Part shown: piece by piece, positions 39,021 to 47,934 of the stretch | Position numbering within the stretch: the stretch's first letter is position 1 | How the letters are laid out: each line of letters starts with the position of its first letter | Origin: Sphingomonas tagetis | Lineage (GTDB): Bacteria; Pseudomonadota; Alphaproteobacteria; Sphingomonadales; Sphingomonadaceae | DNA length: 64,000 nt | Reading direction: 5' to 3' | Assembly (NCBI RefSeq): GCF_024211275.1 | Contig: NZ_JAMLDX010000007.1 | Span: 1 to 64,000 of the forward strand | Translations under genes and position numbers: made by a program | Notes under the pieces: model-generated | The model's database searches: none | What the model saw: only the letters and a program-made list of their open reading frames with translations | What the model was told of the DNA's origin: nothing

Positions 39021-40316
39021 TCAAACGGCGTCCACCCGCACCGGTTCGAGTCGCGGCGAGAGCAGATGAACCACCAGCAGCGCGATGAAATAGGCGCTGC
39101 CCGCGACCCAGAACAGTGGCCAATAGACCCCCAGCCGGTCGAGAATCTCGCCGGCGTAAAAGGCCATCAGGATGCCGCCGACCGCGCCGACCGTGCCGCC
39201 GATGCCGACCACCGACCCCACCGCGCCGCGCGGAAACAGGTCCGACGGCAGCGCGTAGAGATTGGCCGAGAAGGCCTGGTGCCCCGCGGTCGCGATGCCG
39301 ATCACCAGCACCGCCAGCCACACGCTGGTGATCGATTCGGCGAACACCACTGGCAGCACGAAGCAGGCGCACACGAACATCGTCAGCTTGCGCGCATAAT
39401 TGGCGGACTTGCCCGCCTTCATCAGCCGCGACGACATCCACCCGCCAAAGATGCTGCCGGCATCCGAGATCAGATAGATCGCCGCCAGCGGAATGCCGAA
39501 GGTCAGCAGGTTGAGGTCGTACTGCTTGAACAGATAGCCCGGCAGCCAGAACAGGAAGAACCACCAGATCGGGTCGATGAAGAACTTGCCGAGCGCATAG
39601 GCCCAGGTCTCCTTGCGGCTCAGCACCGTGGCATAGCCGATCGGCTGAACCGGATCGGCCGGGTCCTGCTCGATCCACGCAAGCTCGCCCTGCGTCACCT
39701 TGGGGTGCTGGCGCGGGCTCTTGTACATCGTCCACCACGCGATCAGCCACACGAAGCTGACCACGCCGGTGATCACGAACGCCATGCGCCAGCCCCAGGC
39801 GACCACCATCAGCGGCACCACCAAAGGCGTGATCACCGCGCCGATATTCGCGCCGGCATTGAACACGCCGATCGCGAAGGCGCGCTCCTTGGCCGGGAAC
39901 CACTCGGTCACCGCCTTGATGCCCGCCGGGAAGTTGCCGGATTCGCCGATGCCGAGGCCAAAGCGCGCCATCGCGAACTGAGTCATCGAATAGGCGCCGC
40001 CATGCGCGATATGCGCGAGCTGCCAGATGACGAAGGCAACGGCATAGCCGAGCCGCGCGCCGACCATGTCGACGAACTTGCCGAAGCCGATATAGCCGAT
40101 CGCATAGGCAACCTGGAACCAGATGATCACGCCCGCAAAGTCGCGCTCGGACCAGTCGAGGTCCGCCATCAGCGTCGGCTTGAGCACGCCGATCATCTGG
40201 CGATCGATATAGTTGATCACCGTCGCCGCGAACAGCAGCGCCACGATCCCCCAGCGATAGCGTCCTGCCTTGGCGGCGGCCGCCGTGCGGATGCCCTCAG
40301 CCTGGCTCGCGTCCAT
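39021..40316 (-). CDS. MFS transporter, hexuronate/anion:cation symporter type
   Basis: 431-aa membrane protein with about 12 helices. ATVINYIDRQMIGVLKPTLMADL is the hallmark N-terminal segment of the ExuT/ACS group, followed by RFGLGIGESGNFPAGIKAVTEWFPAKERAFAIGVFNAG. Likely imports uronates or pectin-derived oligomers such as 5-keto-4-deoxyuronate precursors. It follows the hydratase gene by 26 bp, so both share a promoter upstream of 41134, where a LacI-type site lies. Substrate assignment is by family and context. Confidence 0.88.
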   Translation of the reverse strand: MDASQAEGIRTAAAAKAGRYRWGIVALLFAATVINYIDRQMIGVLKPTLMADLDWSERDFAGVIIWFQVAYAIGYIGFGKFVDMVGARLGYAVAFVIWQLAHIAHGGAYSMTQFAMARFGLGIGESGNFPAGIKAVTEWFPAKERAFAIGVFNAGANIGAVITPLVVPLMVVAWGWRMAFVITGVVSFVWLIAWWTMYKSPRQHPKVTQGELAWIEQDPADPVQPIGYATVLSRKETWAYALGKFFIDPIWWFFLFWLPGYLFKQYDLNLLTFGIPLAAIYLISDAGSIFGGWMSSRLMKAGKSANYARKLTMFVCACFVLPVVFAESITSVWLAVLVIGIATAGHQAFSANLYALPSDLFPRGAVGSVVGIGGTVGAVGGILMAFYAGEILDRLGVYWPLFWVAGSAYFIALLVVHLLSPRLEPVRVDAV

Positions 40317-40342
40317 TCACTCTCTCCTTTACCGAGGCCAGC

Positions 40343-41134
40343 CTATTTCGGCTGGGCTGCTTCGATCGAGCAGCTCACCTGCATGCCGTTGAACGTCGCG
40401 GTCACCGACGCGCCCACGGGCACTTCGTGTACACCGGTTACCGCCCCCGAGGAAATCCATTGCCCGGCACGCAGTGCGATGCCGCGCGCGGCCATCGTCT
40501 CAAACAGGAAGCGGGCAGCGCCGATCGGACCATCCAGCATGTCGCGTGCGATCGCGCCGCCGGCCTGCACGCCGTCGATCAACAGCGCGACCGGCCAGTC
40601 AAGAAAGTCGAGGTCGCGCCAGCCGGTGATTGCCTCGCCGATCACCAGCCCGTGATTGTTGCCGAAGTCGGAAATGGTGACGAGCGGGCCGAGCACGTTG
40701 ATCCCGGGAAAGGGCGAACTGGCAATCTCGATGCCGACATGCACGGCGTCGATCAGCCCGGCGGCCTCGTCCATCGTATAGCTGGACTTGGCGGGATCAG
40801 GCGCCCGGCCGATGCGCAGCAGAAATTCCGCTTCGGCCGCGGCGAAGCCGTCGGCGAACACCGGCATGGCGGGCGATTTGCCTATCCCGTCATGCACGCT
40901 GTCGGCAAAGATCGGCCCGGCGAGCCGGTTGACCCCGAGCTTCCCGTCGAGCGGCGGATTGATCTTGCCCAGCTTCCATCCCGCGACCTCGCCGCCGGTC
41001 AGCGCCAGTGCGCGATCCTGAATGGCATAGGCGTCGGCGAGCGAGTCCGGCAGCGTGCCCGGATAGTCGGGCAAGCCGCTCGCGCTGCGGCGCGCGGCGA
41101 CGAAGGCTTCGGCGATCGCGTCCTGTCTGTTCAT
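40343..41134 (-). CDS. 2-keto-4-pentenoate hydratase-like protein (FAH superfamily)
   Basis: 263-aa member of the MhpD/DmpE-like group: AYAIQDRAL, VAGWKLGKI, EAEFLLRIGRAPDP, HVGIEIASSPF and GPIGAARFLFETMAARG. Family members hydrate 2-hydroxypentadienoate or decarboxylate related oxo acids. Here it is coupled to a hexuronate-type transporter and divergent from a LacI regulator in a pectin locus, so a sugar-acid derived 2-oxo acid is more likely than an aromatic one. That substrate idea is inference. Confidence 0.82.
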   Translation of the reverse strand: MNRQDAIAEAFVAARRSASGLPDYPGTLPDSLADAYAIQDRALALTGGEVAGWKLGKINPPLDGKLGVNRLAGPIFADSVHDGIGKSPAMPVFADGFAAAEAEFLLRIGRAPDPAKSSYTMDEAAGLIDAVHVGIEIASSPFPGINVLGPLVTISDFGNNHGLVIGEAITGWRDLDFLDWPVALLIDGVQAGGAIARDMLDGPIGAARFLFETMAARGIALRAGQWISSGAVTGVHEVPVGASVTATFNGMQVSCSIEAAQPK

Positions 41135-41173
41135 CCACCCCTCGCTTGTGTTCTGGATCGCGAGGCGTAAAGG

Positions 41174-41185
41174 AAACCGGTGTCA
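41174..41185. promoter_or_regulatory. LacI-type operator candidate, site 1 (hydratase/lacI divergent region)
   Basis: AAACCGGTGTCA, half of the ideal palindrome TGACACCGGTGTCA. It lies 40 bp upstream of the hydratase start and 56 bp upstream of the LacI start, so it could control both. The same motif occurs at 42307, 50679 and 50834. Confidence 0.6.
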
Positions 41186-41240
41186 GTGACAAGCCGTCTC
41201 GATGCGTGACGGGACATTGGCGAGATACGGGGGCCGCGCT

Positions 41241-42272
41241 ATGCAGGTGCCGATGAAGAAGAGCGGACAGGCGACGATCAACGACGTGGCGCGGCTGGCG
41301 GGCGTGTCAAAGAAGACGGTGAGCCGCGTCATCAACCACTCGCCCTTGCTCAACGAAGAGACGCGCGAGCGGGTCGAGAAGGTCATCGCCGAGATCGGCT
41401 ATGTCCCCAATCCGCAGGCGCGCGCGCTGGCGCTGCGGCGCAATTTCCTGATCGGGCTGATCCACGACAACCCCAATCCGCACACCGTGCTCAACGTCCA
41501 GCAAGGCCTGCTCGAGGTGCTGCGTGACACCGAGTTCGAGCTGATCGTGCATCCGGTCGACCGCGGCTCGCCGACGATGCTCGACGACATCCGCCGCTTC
41601 GTCGAGCGCCAGCGCCCGTTCGGGGTGATGCTGCTGCCGCCGATCTCGGAGAATGATTCGCTCGCTGCACTGTGCGCCGAATATGGCGCGCGCTACGTCC
41701 GCATGGGCTCGGCGGCGTTCGACGATGCCGAACATATGGTCGCGTCGAACGACCGCGAGGCGGTGCGCGGCGCGGTGACGCATCTGATCGAGGCGGGGCA
41801 TCGCCGCATCGGGCTGGTGCTCGGGCCGCACGGCTTCCGCTCGGCGTTCGAGCGGCAGCAGGGCTATGAGGCGGCGCTGCACGATGCCGGCATCCCGGTG
41901 CAGCGCACGCTGACCGCGCAGGGCGACTATACGTTCGAATCGGGGATGCGCGCGGCCGAACGCCTGCTCGACCTGTCGCCGCGGCCGACCGCGGTGTTCT
42001 CATCCAACGACACGATGGCGGCCGGCGTGCTGCACACGGCGCGGCAGCGCGGGCTCGACATTCCGCGCGACCTGTCGATCGTCGGCTTCGACGACACCTC
42101 GATCGCCTCGCAGATCTGGCCGCCGCTGACCACGGTGCGCTGGCCGATTGCGACGATGGCGCGCGCGGCGGCATTGAAGCTGATCGACGAGGAGGATGCC
42201 GACGATGCCGGTGAGTCGCTGTTCGTCTCGACGCTGGTCCGCCGCGCCTCGGTCGCGGCGCCAGCTGAATGA
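41241..42272 (+). CDS. LacI-family transcription regulator of the uronate/pectin genes
   Basis: About 343 aa. N-terminal HTH: ATINDVARLAGVSKKTVSRVINHSPLLNEETRERV with hinge helix NPQARALALRR. The periplasmic-binding-like effector domain has GLIHDNPNPHTVLNVQQG, FSSNDTMAAGVL and VGFDDTSIASQIWPPLTTVR. Its neighbours and the recurrent CACCGGTG motif suggest it represses uronate and pectin genes and responds to a breakdown product such as KDG. Start at the ATG at 41241; the ATG at 41253 gives the more usual MKKSGQATI start and is an alternative. Confidence 0.9.
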   Translation: MQVPMKKSGQATINDVARLAGVSKKTVSRVINHSPLLNEETRERVEKVIAEIGYVPNPQARALALRRNFLIGLIHDNPNPHTVLNVQQGLLEVLRDTEFELIVHPVDRGSPTMLDDIRRFVERQRPFGVMLLPPISENDSLAALCAEYGARYVRMGSAAFDDAEHMVASNDREAVRGAVTHLIEAGHRRIGLVLGPHGFRSAFERQQGYEAALHDAGIPVQRTLTAQGDYTFESGMRAAERLLDLSPRPTAVFSSNDTMAAGVLHTARQRGLDIPRDLSIVGFDDTSIASQIWPPLTTVRWPIATMARAAALKLIDEEDADDAGESLFVSTLVRRASVAAPAE

Positions 42273-42306
42273 GTCCAAAGCGCGCAAGCTCGGTTGAAAA
42301 GTGATC

Positions 42307-42318
42307 TGACACCGGTTA
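42307..42318. promoter_or_regulatory. LacI-type operator candidate, site 2 (upstream of kduI)
   Basis: TGACACCGGTTA, 42 bp before the kduI start and 34 bp after the lacI stop. Matches the other sites at the TGACACCGGT core. Fits repression of the kduI-kduD-kdgK operon. Confidence 0.65.
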
Positions 42319-42359
42319 CCGGGACACAACGCTTAAATCGACGAGAGGATCGAGGCCCC

Positions 42360-43202
42360 ATGTTCGACCGCACTTATTACGCCACGCATCCCGACATGAT
42401 GGAGTGCGTTTCCAACGAGGAACTGCGCGACCGCTATCTGATCCAGGGACTGTTCCGCGAGGGTGAGGTGGTGTTGAACTATACCCACGCCGACCGCTTC
42501 GTGATCGGCGGGGTCGCGGTTGGCGGCGCGCCGGTCAGGCTGCCCGCGCAGGAGGAGCCGGCTTCGGCCAAGGGGCATCCGTTTTTGGAGCGCCGCGAGA
42601 TGGCGGTGGTCAATGTCGGCAGCGTCGACGGCACCGTGACCGTCGATGGCGAGGCGTTCACGCTGGGCAACAAGGACTGCCTCTACGTCACGATGGGCGC
42701 GAGCGACGTTGAGTTCGCCGGCGCCGGCGCGCGCTTCTACATCGCGTCGTGCCCGGCGCATAAGGGCTTCACCACGCGCAAGCTCGGTATCGCCGACGCC
42801 AATGCGCTCGAGCGCGGCTCACTTGCTGAATCGAACGAGCGCACGATCTTCCAGCTGGTCATTCCCGGCGTGTGCGACAGCGCGCAGCTGGTGATGGGGC
42901 TGACCGTGCTCAAGCCGGGCTCGGTCTGGAACACCATGCCGCCGCATATCCATGAGCGCCGCAGCGAAATCTATTTCTACTTCGAGCTCGACAATCTCGA
43001 CAGCGACCGCGTGATGCATTTCATGGGCGAGGGCGAGGCGACCCGCCACATCGTGATGCAGAACGAAGAGGCGGTGATCTCGCCGCCCTGGTCGATCCAC
43101 ATGGGCGCGGGGACCAAGGCCTATGCCTTCATCTGGGCGATGGCGGGCGAGAACCAGGACTATACCGACATGAACGTCCTCGACATCTGCCAGCTGGCGT
43201 GA
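42360..43202 (+). CDS. kduI: 5-dehydro-4-deoxy-D-glucuronate isomerase
   Basis: 280-aa cupin-type isomerase converting 5-keto-4-deoxyuronate, from unsaturated galacturonate released by pectate lyases, to 2,5-diketo-3-deoxygluconate. Zinc ligands are in the known positions: His196 and His198 (PPHIHERR), Glu203 and His247 (PPWSIHMG). ATG at 42360 with GAGAGGA upstream. First gene of an operon with kduD and the KDG kinase, and preceded by a LacI-type site. Confidence 0.95.
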   Translation: MFDRTYYATHPDMMECVSNEELRDRYLIQGLFREGEVVLNYTHADRFVIGGVAVGGAPVRLPAQEEPASAKGHPFLERREMAVVNVGSVDGTVTVDGEAFTLGNKDCLYVTMGASDVEFAGAGARFYIASCPAHKGFTTRKLGIADANALERGSLAESNERTIFQLVIPGVCDSAQLVMGLTVLKPGSVWNTMPPHIHERRSEIYFYFELDNLDSDRVMHFMGEGEATRHIVMQNEEAVISPPWSIHMGAGTKAYAFIWAMAGENQDYTDMNVLDICQLA

Positions 43203-43954
43203 GCGCGATGTTCGATCTGACGGACAAGGTCGCGATCGTCACCGGCGCCAATACCGGCATCGGCCAGGGCATCGCGCTGGCGCTGGCGGAGGCGGGCGCG
43301 GACATCGCCGCGGTCGGCCGCTCGGCCGCGACCGAGACGGTCGAGAAGGTGCGCGCGCTCGGCCGCCGGGCGGAGATCGTCAGCGCCGATCTGTCGACGA
43401 TCGAGCCTGTGCAAAGAATTGTGGACGAGACTGTGGAAAAGCTCGGCGGGCTGCACATCCTCGTCAACAATGCCGGGATCATCCGGCGCAATGACGCGGT
43501 CGACTTCACCGAGGAAGACTGGGACGCGGTGATCGACACCAATTTGAAGTCGGTGTTCTTCCTGTGCCAGGCGGCGGCGAAGCACATGATCCCCAATGGC
43601 GGCGGCAAGATCATCAACATCGCCTCGATGCTGACCTTTCAGGGCGGCATCCGCGTGCCGAGTTATACCGCGTCCAAATCGGGCGTCGGCGGGCTTACCA
43701 AGCTGCTGGCGAATGAGTGGGCATCGAAGGGCATCACGGTCAACGCGATCGCGCCGGGCTATATCGCCACCAACAACACCGAAGCCTTGCAGGCCGACGA
43801 GAGCCGCAACCGCCAGATCCTCGAGCGTATCCCGGCGGGGCGCTGGGGCGAGCCGTCGGACCTTGGCGGCGCTGCGGTGTTCCTCGCCTCACGCGCCTCG
43901 GACTATGTCCAAGGCCATATCCTCGCGGTAGATGGCGGCTGGCTCGCGCGCTGA
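43199..43954 (+). CDS. kduD: 2-dehydro-3-deoxy-D-gluconate 5-dehydrogenase
   Basis: Short-chain dehydrogenase of 251 aa that reduces 2,5-diketo-3-deoxygluconate to 2-keto-3-deoxygluconate (KDG). NAD-binding [15 protein letters not shown], and the catalytic Tyr/Lys in [11 protein letters not shown]; the preceding SML(T) gives the catalytic Ser. Start taken as the GTG overlapping the kduI stop (GTGA); the ATG at 43208 is an alternative. Position directly after kduI makes the specific call likely within this large family. Confidence 0.92.
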   Translation: MSAMFDLTDKVAIVTGANTGIGQGIALALAEAGADIAAVGRSAATETVEKVRALGRRAEIVSADLSTIEPVQRIVDETVEKLGGLHILVNNAGIIRRNDAVDFTEEDWDAVIDTNLKSVFFLCQAAAKHMIPNGGGKIINIASMLTFQGGIRVPSYTASKSGVGGLTKLLANEWASKGITVNAIAPGYIATNNTEALQADESRNRQILERIPAGRWGEPSDLGGAAVFLASRASDYVQGHILAVDGGWLAR

Positions 43955-43976
43955 CGCCGGAGACAGGGAGAAGAAG

Positions 43977-44987
43977 ATGGCCGGCCGCATCGTCTGTTTC
44001 GGGGAATTGCTGCTCCGCCTGACCGCGCCGGGGCGGGAGCTGCTGTTGCAGACGCCGCGGCTCGATGTGGTGGTCGGGGGCGCGGAGGCCAATGTCGGGA
44101 TCGGGCTTGCCAATCTGGGGCACGCCGTGGCGATGGTCAGCGCGGTGCCCGACAATGCGCTTGGCCGCGCGGCGGTGCAGTTCGTGCGGTCGCAGGGCTG
44201 CGATGCCTCGGGCGTGCAGTATCGCGACGGGCGGATGGGGCTGTATTTCCTGACGCAGGGCGCCGGGCTGCGCGCGTCGGACATCGTCTACGACCGTGCC
44301 GCCTCGGCCTTTGCCGAAGCGCCTGCCGACGCGTTCGACTGGCGGACATTGCTCGACGGCGCGGCGATGCTGCATTTGTCGGGGATCACGCCTGCGCTCG
44401 GCCCGGCGACTGCCGAAGCCGCGCTGCGCGCCGCCCGCGCCGCGAAGGAGATGGGCGTCGCGGTCAGCTTCGACGGCAATTACCGCGCGCGGCTGTGGGA
44501 AGCGTGGGACAGCGATCCGCGCGCCATACTCACTGAACTCGTAGGCCTCGTCGACACGATGTTCGGCAACCACCGCGACGTCTCGCTGCTGCTCGGCAAG
44601 TCCTTCTCGGGCGACGGCGCCGACCGCCGCCGCGAGGCTGCCGAAGCCGCGTTCGCCGCCTTCCCGAACCTGAAGCGCATCGCCTCGACCGCGCGCCATG
44701 TCGACGACGCCGACCGCCACCGCATTGCCGCGCGCGTCGACACGCGCGAGCGCGGTTACCAGACCGAGGAAGTCGTGGTCGCCGGGATCATCGACCGCAT
44801 CGGCGGCGGCGACGCCTTTGCCGCCGGCACCCTGCACGGCGTGCTGTCGGGGCAGGACCTTGAAGCAACCGTCGCCTCGGGCCTCGCGCTGACCTGCCTC
44901 AAACACTCGCTGCCCGGCGACGCGAGCCTGTTCCGCCAGGCCGATATCGACGCCTTCCTCGAAGGCGGACTGGACGTGCGCAGGTGA
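43977..44987 (+). CDS. kdgK: 2-keto-3-deoxygluconate kinase (PfkB family)
   Basis: 336-aa sugar kinase that phosphorylates KDG to KDPG. Family features: VCFGELLLRLTAPG, the sugar-binding VVGGAEANVGIGLANLG, and the catalytic loop GGGDAFAAGTLHG with the Asp base. Strong AGGGAGAAGA ribosome binding site before the ATG at 43977. KDPG aldolase (kdgA/eda), the next step, is not in the window and is presumably elsewhere. The stop overlaps the GTG of the following esterase gene. Confidence 0.92.
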   Translation: MAGRIVCFGELLLRLTAPGRELLLQTPRLDVVVGGAEANVGIGLANLGHAVAMVSAVPDNALGRAAVQFVRSQGCDASGVQYRDGRMGLYFLTQGAGLRASDIVYDRAASAFAEAPADAFDWRTLLDGAAMLHLSGITPALGPATAEAALRAARAAKEMGVAVSFDGNYRARLWEAWDSDPRAILTELVGLVDTMFGNHRDVSLLLGKSFSGDGADRRREAAEAAFAAFPNLKRIASTARHVDDADRHRIAARVDTRERGYQTEEVVVAGIIDRIGGGDAFAAGTLHGVLSGQDLEATVASGLALTCLKHSLPGDASLFRQADIDAFLEGGLDVRR

Positions 44988-46531
44988 TCGCCCGGCGGAC
45001 GCTGCTGGGGGCCGGTGCGGCGTTGACCGCCCTTCCCGGCCAAGCGTTCGCTCAAGTCGATCCACTGGCCACTGGCAAGACCGGCCGCTGGCAGGGCAAG
45101 CGCGACGGCGCGGTCGCGGCGTTTCTCGGCATCCGCTACGGCAACGACACAACACGCGCTCGATTCCGTCCGGCCGCTGCACCTGCACCCGTGCGAGACA
45201 CCTTGCCCGCCACGCGGCTCGGCCCGAGCTGCCCGCAATCGAGCCGCATCGCCGACCAGCGCGAGGATTGCCTGTTCCTCAACGTCTGGACGCCGGACGC
45301 CAACCCCGCCGCACGCCGTCCGGTGATGGTCTATTTCCATGGCGGCGCCTATTCGAACGGCACGGTGATCGAGCCGCAGGTGTTCGGGGCAACGCTGGCG
45401 GAGAAAGGCGAGGTGGTGGTCGTCACGGTCAACCACCGGTTGAATGCGCTCGGCTATCTCTACCTCGCCCGGCTCGACCCGCGCTTTCCCGACAGCGGCA
45501 ATAATGGCCAGCTCGACCTGATCCTCGCGCTCCAATGGATCCGCGACAATATCGCGGGGTTCGGCGGCGATCCCAGGCGCGTGATGCTGTTCGGCCAGTC
45601 CGGCGGAGGCGCCAAAATCGCGACGCTGATGGGGATGCCGGCGGCGAAGGGCCTGTTCCACCGCGCGGCCACGATGAGCGGCCAGCAGGTCACCGCGAGC
45701 GGACCGATCAATGCCACCCGCCGAGCGCAGGCGCTGCTCGACCGGCTCAAGGCGAAACCCGGCGACCTCGTCGACATGCCGGTCGAAAAGCTGATCGACG
45801 GGCTGAAGGCCGAAGACCCGATTCTGGGCGGCGGAGTCTATATGGGGCCGGTGCTCGACATGAAGTGGCTGACCCGCCACCCCTTCTGGCCCGACGCCAA
45901 TCCGCTCGGCAATGCGATCCCGCTGATCCTTGGCAACACGCGCGACGAAACCCGCGCGTTCGACGATCCCAAATCCGAGGTCGTGCGCACGCTCGACTGG
46001 TCGAACCTTGCCGAGCGCATCGCCCCGCGCCTGCGCATCGACGCGCATCCCGAATGGGTCGTCGCCGAATATCGCCGGCACTATCCGGCGTGGACGCCCG
46101 AGGAAGTGTTCTACGCCGCGACCACCGCAGGACGCAGTTGGCGCGGGCAGGTGATCGAGGCGGAGGAGCGAGCGAAGGCGGCTGTGCCCGCCTGGGTCTA
46201 TCAGCTCGACTTCGCCTCGCCGGTCGAGCCAGCGCGCGGCGCGGCGCACACGCATGATATCCCGCTGGTGTTCGGCACGATCGGGGCGGAGGGCACGGTG
46301 TCCGGCACCGGCCCGGCGGCGCAGGCGGCATCGGCAACGATGATGCGCGCGTTCGTCAATCTGGCGGCGAAGGGCGATCCGAATGGCGCAGGCTTGCCGG
46401 CTTGGCCGAGGCACACGCTGCCGCTGCGCCAGACGATGATGTTCGATGCGCGCAGCCGGGTGGTGAACGATCCGCGGAAGTGGCAGCGCGAGCTGTTTGC
46501 ACGAGTGCCCTATATTCAGCCGGGGACTTGA
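44984..46531 (+). CDS. Exported type B carboxylesterase
   Basis: 515 aa with a twin-arginine-like signal (MIARRTLLGAGAALTALPGQAFA). Carboxylesterase features: GGAYSNG oxyanion-hole region (FHGGAYS), nucleophile Ser206 in GQSGGGAK, EDCLFLNVW and the conserved His in AHTHDIPLVFG. Begins with GTG in the kdgK stop (GTGA), so it is in the kduI operon. Probably removes ester groups such as methyl, acetyl or feruloyl from pectin fragments; which one cannot be told from sequence. Confidence 0.87.
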   Translation: MIARRTLLGAGAALTALPGQAFAQVDPLATGKTGRWQGKRDGAVAAFLGIRYGNDTTRARFRPAAAPAPVRDTLPATRLGPSCPQSSRIADQREDCLFLNVWTPDANPAARRPVMVYFHGGAYSNGTVIEPQVFGATLAEKGEVVVVTVNHRLNALGYLYLARLDPRFPDSGNNGQLDLILALQWIRDNIAGFGGDPRRVMLFGQSGGGAKIATLMGMPAAKGLFHRAATMSGQQVTASGPINATRRAQALLDRLKAKPGDLVDMPVEKLIDGLKAEDPILGGGVYMGPVLDMKWLTRHPFWPDANPLGNAIPLILGNTRDETRAFDDPKSEVVRTLDWSNLAERIAPRLRIDAHPEWVVAEYRRHYPAWTPEEVFYAATTAGRSWRGQVIEAEERAKAAVPAWVYQLDFASPVEPARGAAHTHDIPLVFGTIGAEGTVSGTGPAAQAASATMMRAFVNLAAKGDPNGAGLPAWPRHTLPLRQTMMFDARSRVVNDPRKWQRELFARVPYIQPGT

Positions 46532-46537
46532 GGCGCG

Positions 46538-47917
46538 CTAGTCGCGCGCCTCCACCGCATAGCCCGCCAGCCGCGCCGGCGAGTTATATTCCTTCGCCAC
46601 GCCCACCACATAATCGCGGAACCCGGCGGCGGTCTTGAGCACTTCGCCCTCGCTCCACCCGGCGGCGATCAGATATTCGTACCGTCCATCGGCACGCGCC
46701 GGAAAACGGAACAGCTCATTCCCCTGCTGCTGCGCGACCGACACATGGCGCGCGCGATAGCTGTCCTTCACCACCAAAGCCGCGCCGGCATAGGCGACGC
46801 GCAATGCGTTCTGAGTCGAATCGGTGTCGTCGGGATTGCGGATCGCCTCGGGCGCGGTGGTCACCACCACGCCGCCCTGCCGCAGCCCCAGCGTCTCGCC
46901 TTCCTTCTTGCGGATACCGGCGGCAAATTCGACGCCTTTCCCGCGCGGCTGCCACTGGTCGAACTTCACCTTGGCGGTCGCGTAATTGTGCCCGGCATAG
47001 GCGGTATAGATCTGCTCGAGCGCATAGCGGCCCTTGCCGCTGTTCCAGTTCATCGTCTTGATCCGCACCATCGAGCGCAGCGGGCCGTTGACGATCACCT
47101 CGAACGCATAGCGCGTGTCCCTGAGCTGGTTGGTGTTCCAGCGTTCGACGGCATCGGCATTCGGGGAAAAACGCGGCCGCGACACATGATCGCTGCCCGG
47201 CGTCTCGAACAGCCCGATCCCGCCGCCGCCGAAACTGTCGTCGACCGACATGATGTCCGAGCCATAGGCCGGATCGACATAGGACACGGCATAGCCGTCC
47301 ATGTTCTGCGTCAGGATCTGCGGCGCGACGAGGATGTTCTTGCGCTTGCCATAGACGTCGGCGCTGTCGGGAAACCACAATTTCCACCCGACATTGCCCG
47401 ATTCCCAGAAGGGCACCATGTGCCGCGCATAGCTGCCAATTACCGCCGCCGCACCATGCGGGTTCCAGCCGCGCTGATGGAAGCCGAGATAGAGATAAAG
47501 CGTCCGGGTCTCACGCGGCTTGAGATCGGTCTGGAAGAACAGCTCGTCCCACACCCCGTCCTTGTCGAGATCGTCCATCTGCAGGTCGAGCTGGCGGCCA
47601 TTGGCCTCCTGCCGGATGCCGTGCGGTCCCATCACCGCGAGCTGTTCCTTGGTCGGCACCGGGCGCGGCGTGCCCTTGGGATCGACCAGGGTCACGGTCA
47701 GTTCGTGCATCCCGGCCAGCTCGGGAATCTGCGCTGGCGTAATCGTCACCGGCGTCGCGCGGCGGTGCTGGTCGAGATCGTTGGCAATCTGGATCGCGAT
47801 GCGGCGGACTGGCTTGAAGTCCTCGCGGACATACCATGGATCAGAAGCGGCAGCCTGGGCTGGAAGAACGCTGGCCAACAGTGCCAGCATCGATACGCAA
47901 ACGACCCGCCCGGGCAT
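46538..47917 (-). CDS. Exported DUF4861-domain protein
   Basis: 459 aa with a signal peptide (VVCVSMLALLASVLPAQAAA). The body is a DUF4861 domain: LDLQMDDLDKDGVWDELFFQTDLKP, YARHMVPFWESGNVGWKLWFPDSADVYGKR and VDDSFGGGGIGLFE. DUF4861 proteins are repeatedly found next to pectate lyases; their biochemical role is not established to my knowledge. Very good ribosome binding site GGAGGTGGC before the ATG at 47917. Follows the pectate lyase by 17 bp, so one operon with pectate lyase and the ThuA-cupin protein. Confidence 0.85.
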   Translation of the reverse strand: MPGRVVCVSMLALLASVLPAQAAASDPWYVREDFKPVRRIAIQIANDLDQHRRATPVTITPAQIPELAGMHELTVTLVDPKGTPRPVPTKEQLAVMGPHGIRQEANGRQLDLQMDDLDKDGVWDELFFQTDLKPRETRTLYLYLGFHQRGWNPHGAAAVIGSYARHMVPFWESGNVGWKLWFPDSADVYGKRKNILVAPQILTQNMDGYAVSYVDPAYGSDIMSVDDSFGGGGIGLFETPGSDHVSRPRFSPNADAVERWNTNQLRDTRYAFEVIVNGPLRSMVRIKTMNWNSGKGRYALEQIYTAYAGHNYATAKVKFDQWQPRGKGVEFAAGIRKKEGETLGLRQGGVVVTTAPEAIRNPDDTDSTQNALRVAYAGAALVVKDSYRARHVSVAQQQGNELFRFPARADGRYEYLIAAGWSEGEVLKTAAGFRDYVVGVAKEYNSPARLAGYAVEARD

Positions 47918-47934
47918 GCCACCTCCTGCCGTGA

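Noticed and set aside
40429..40442. Another ACACCGGTTA motif
   Set aside because: Lies inside the hydratase coding region and lacks the TG at the left end; probably chance.
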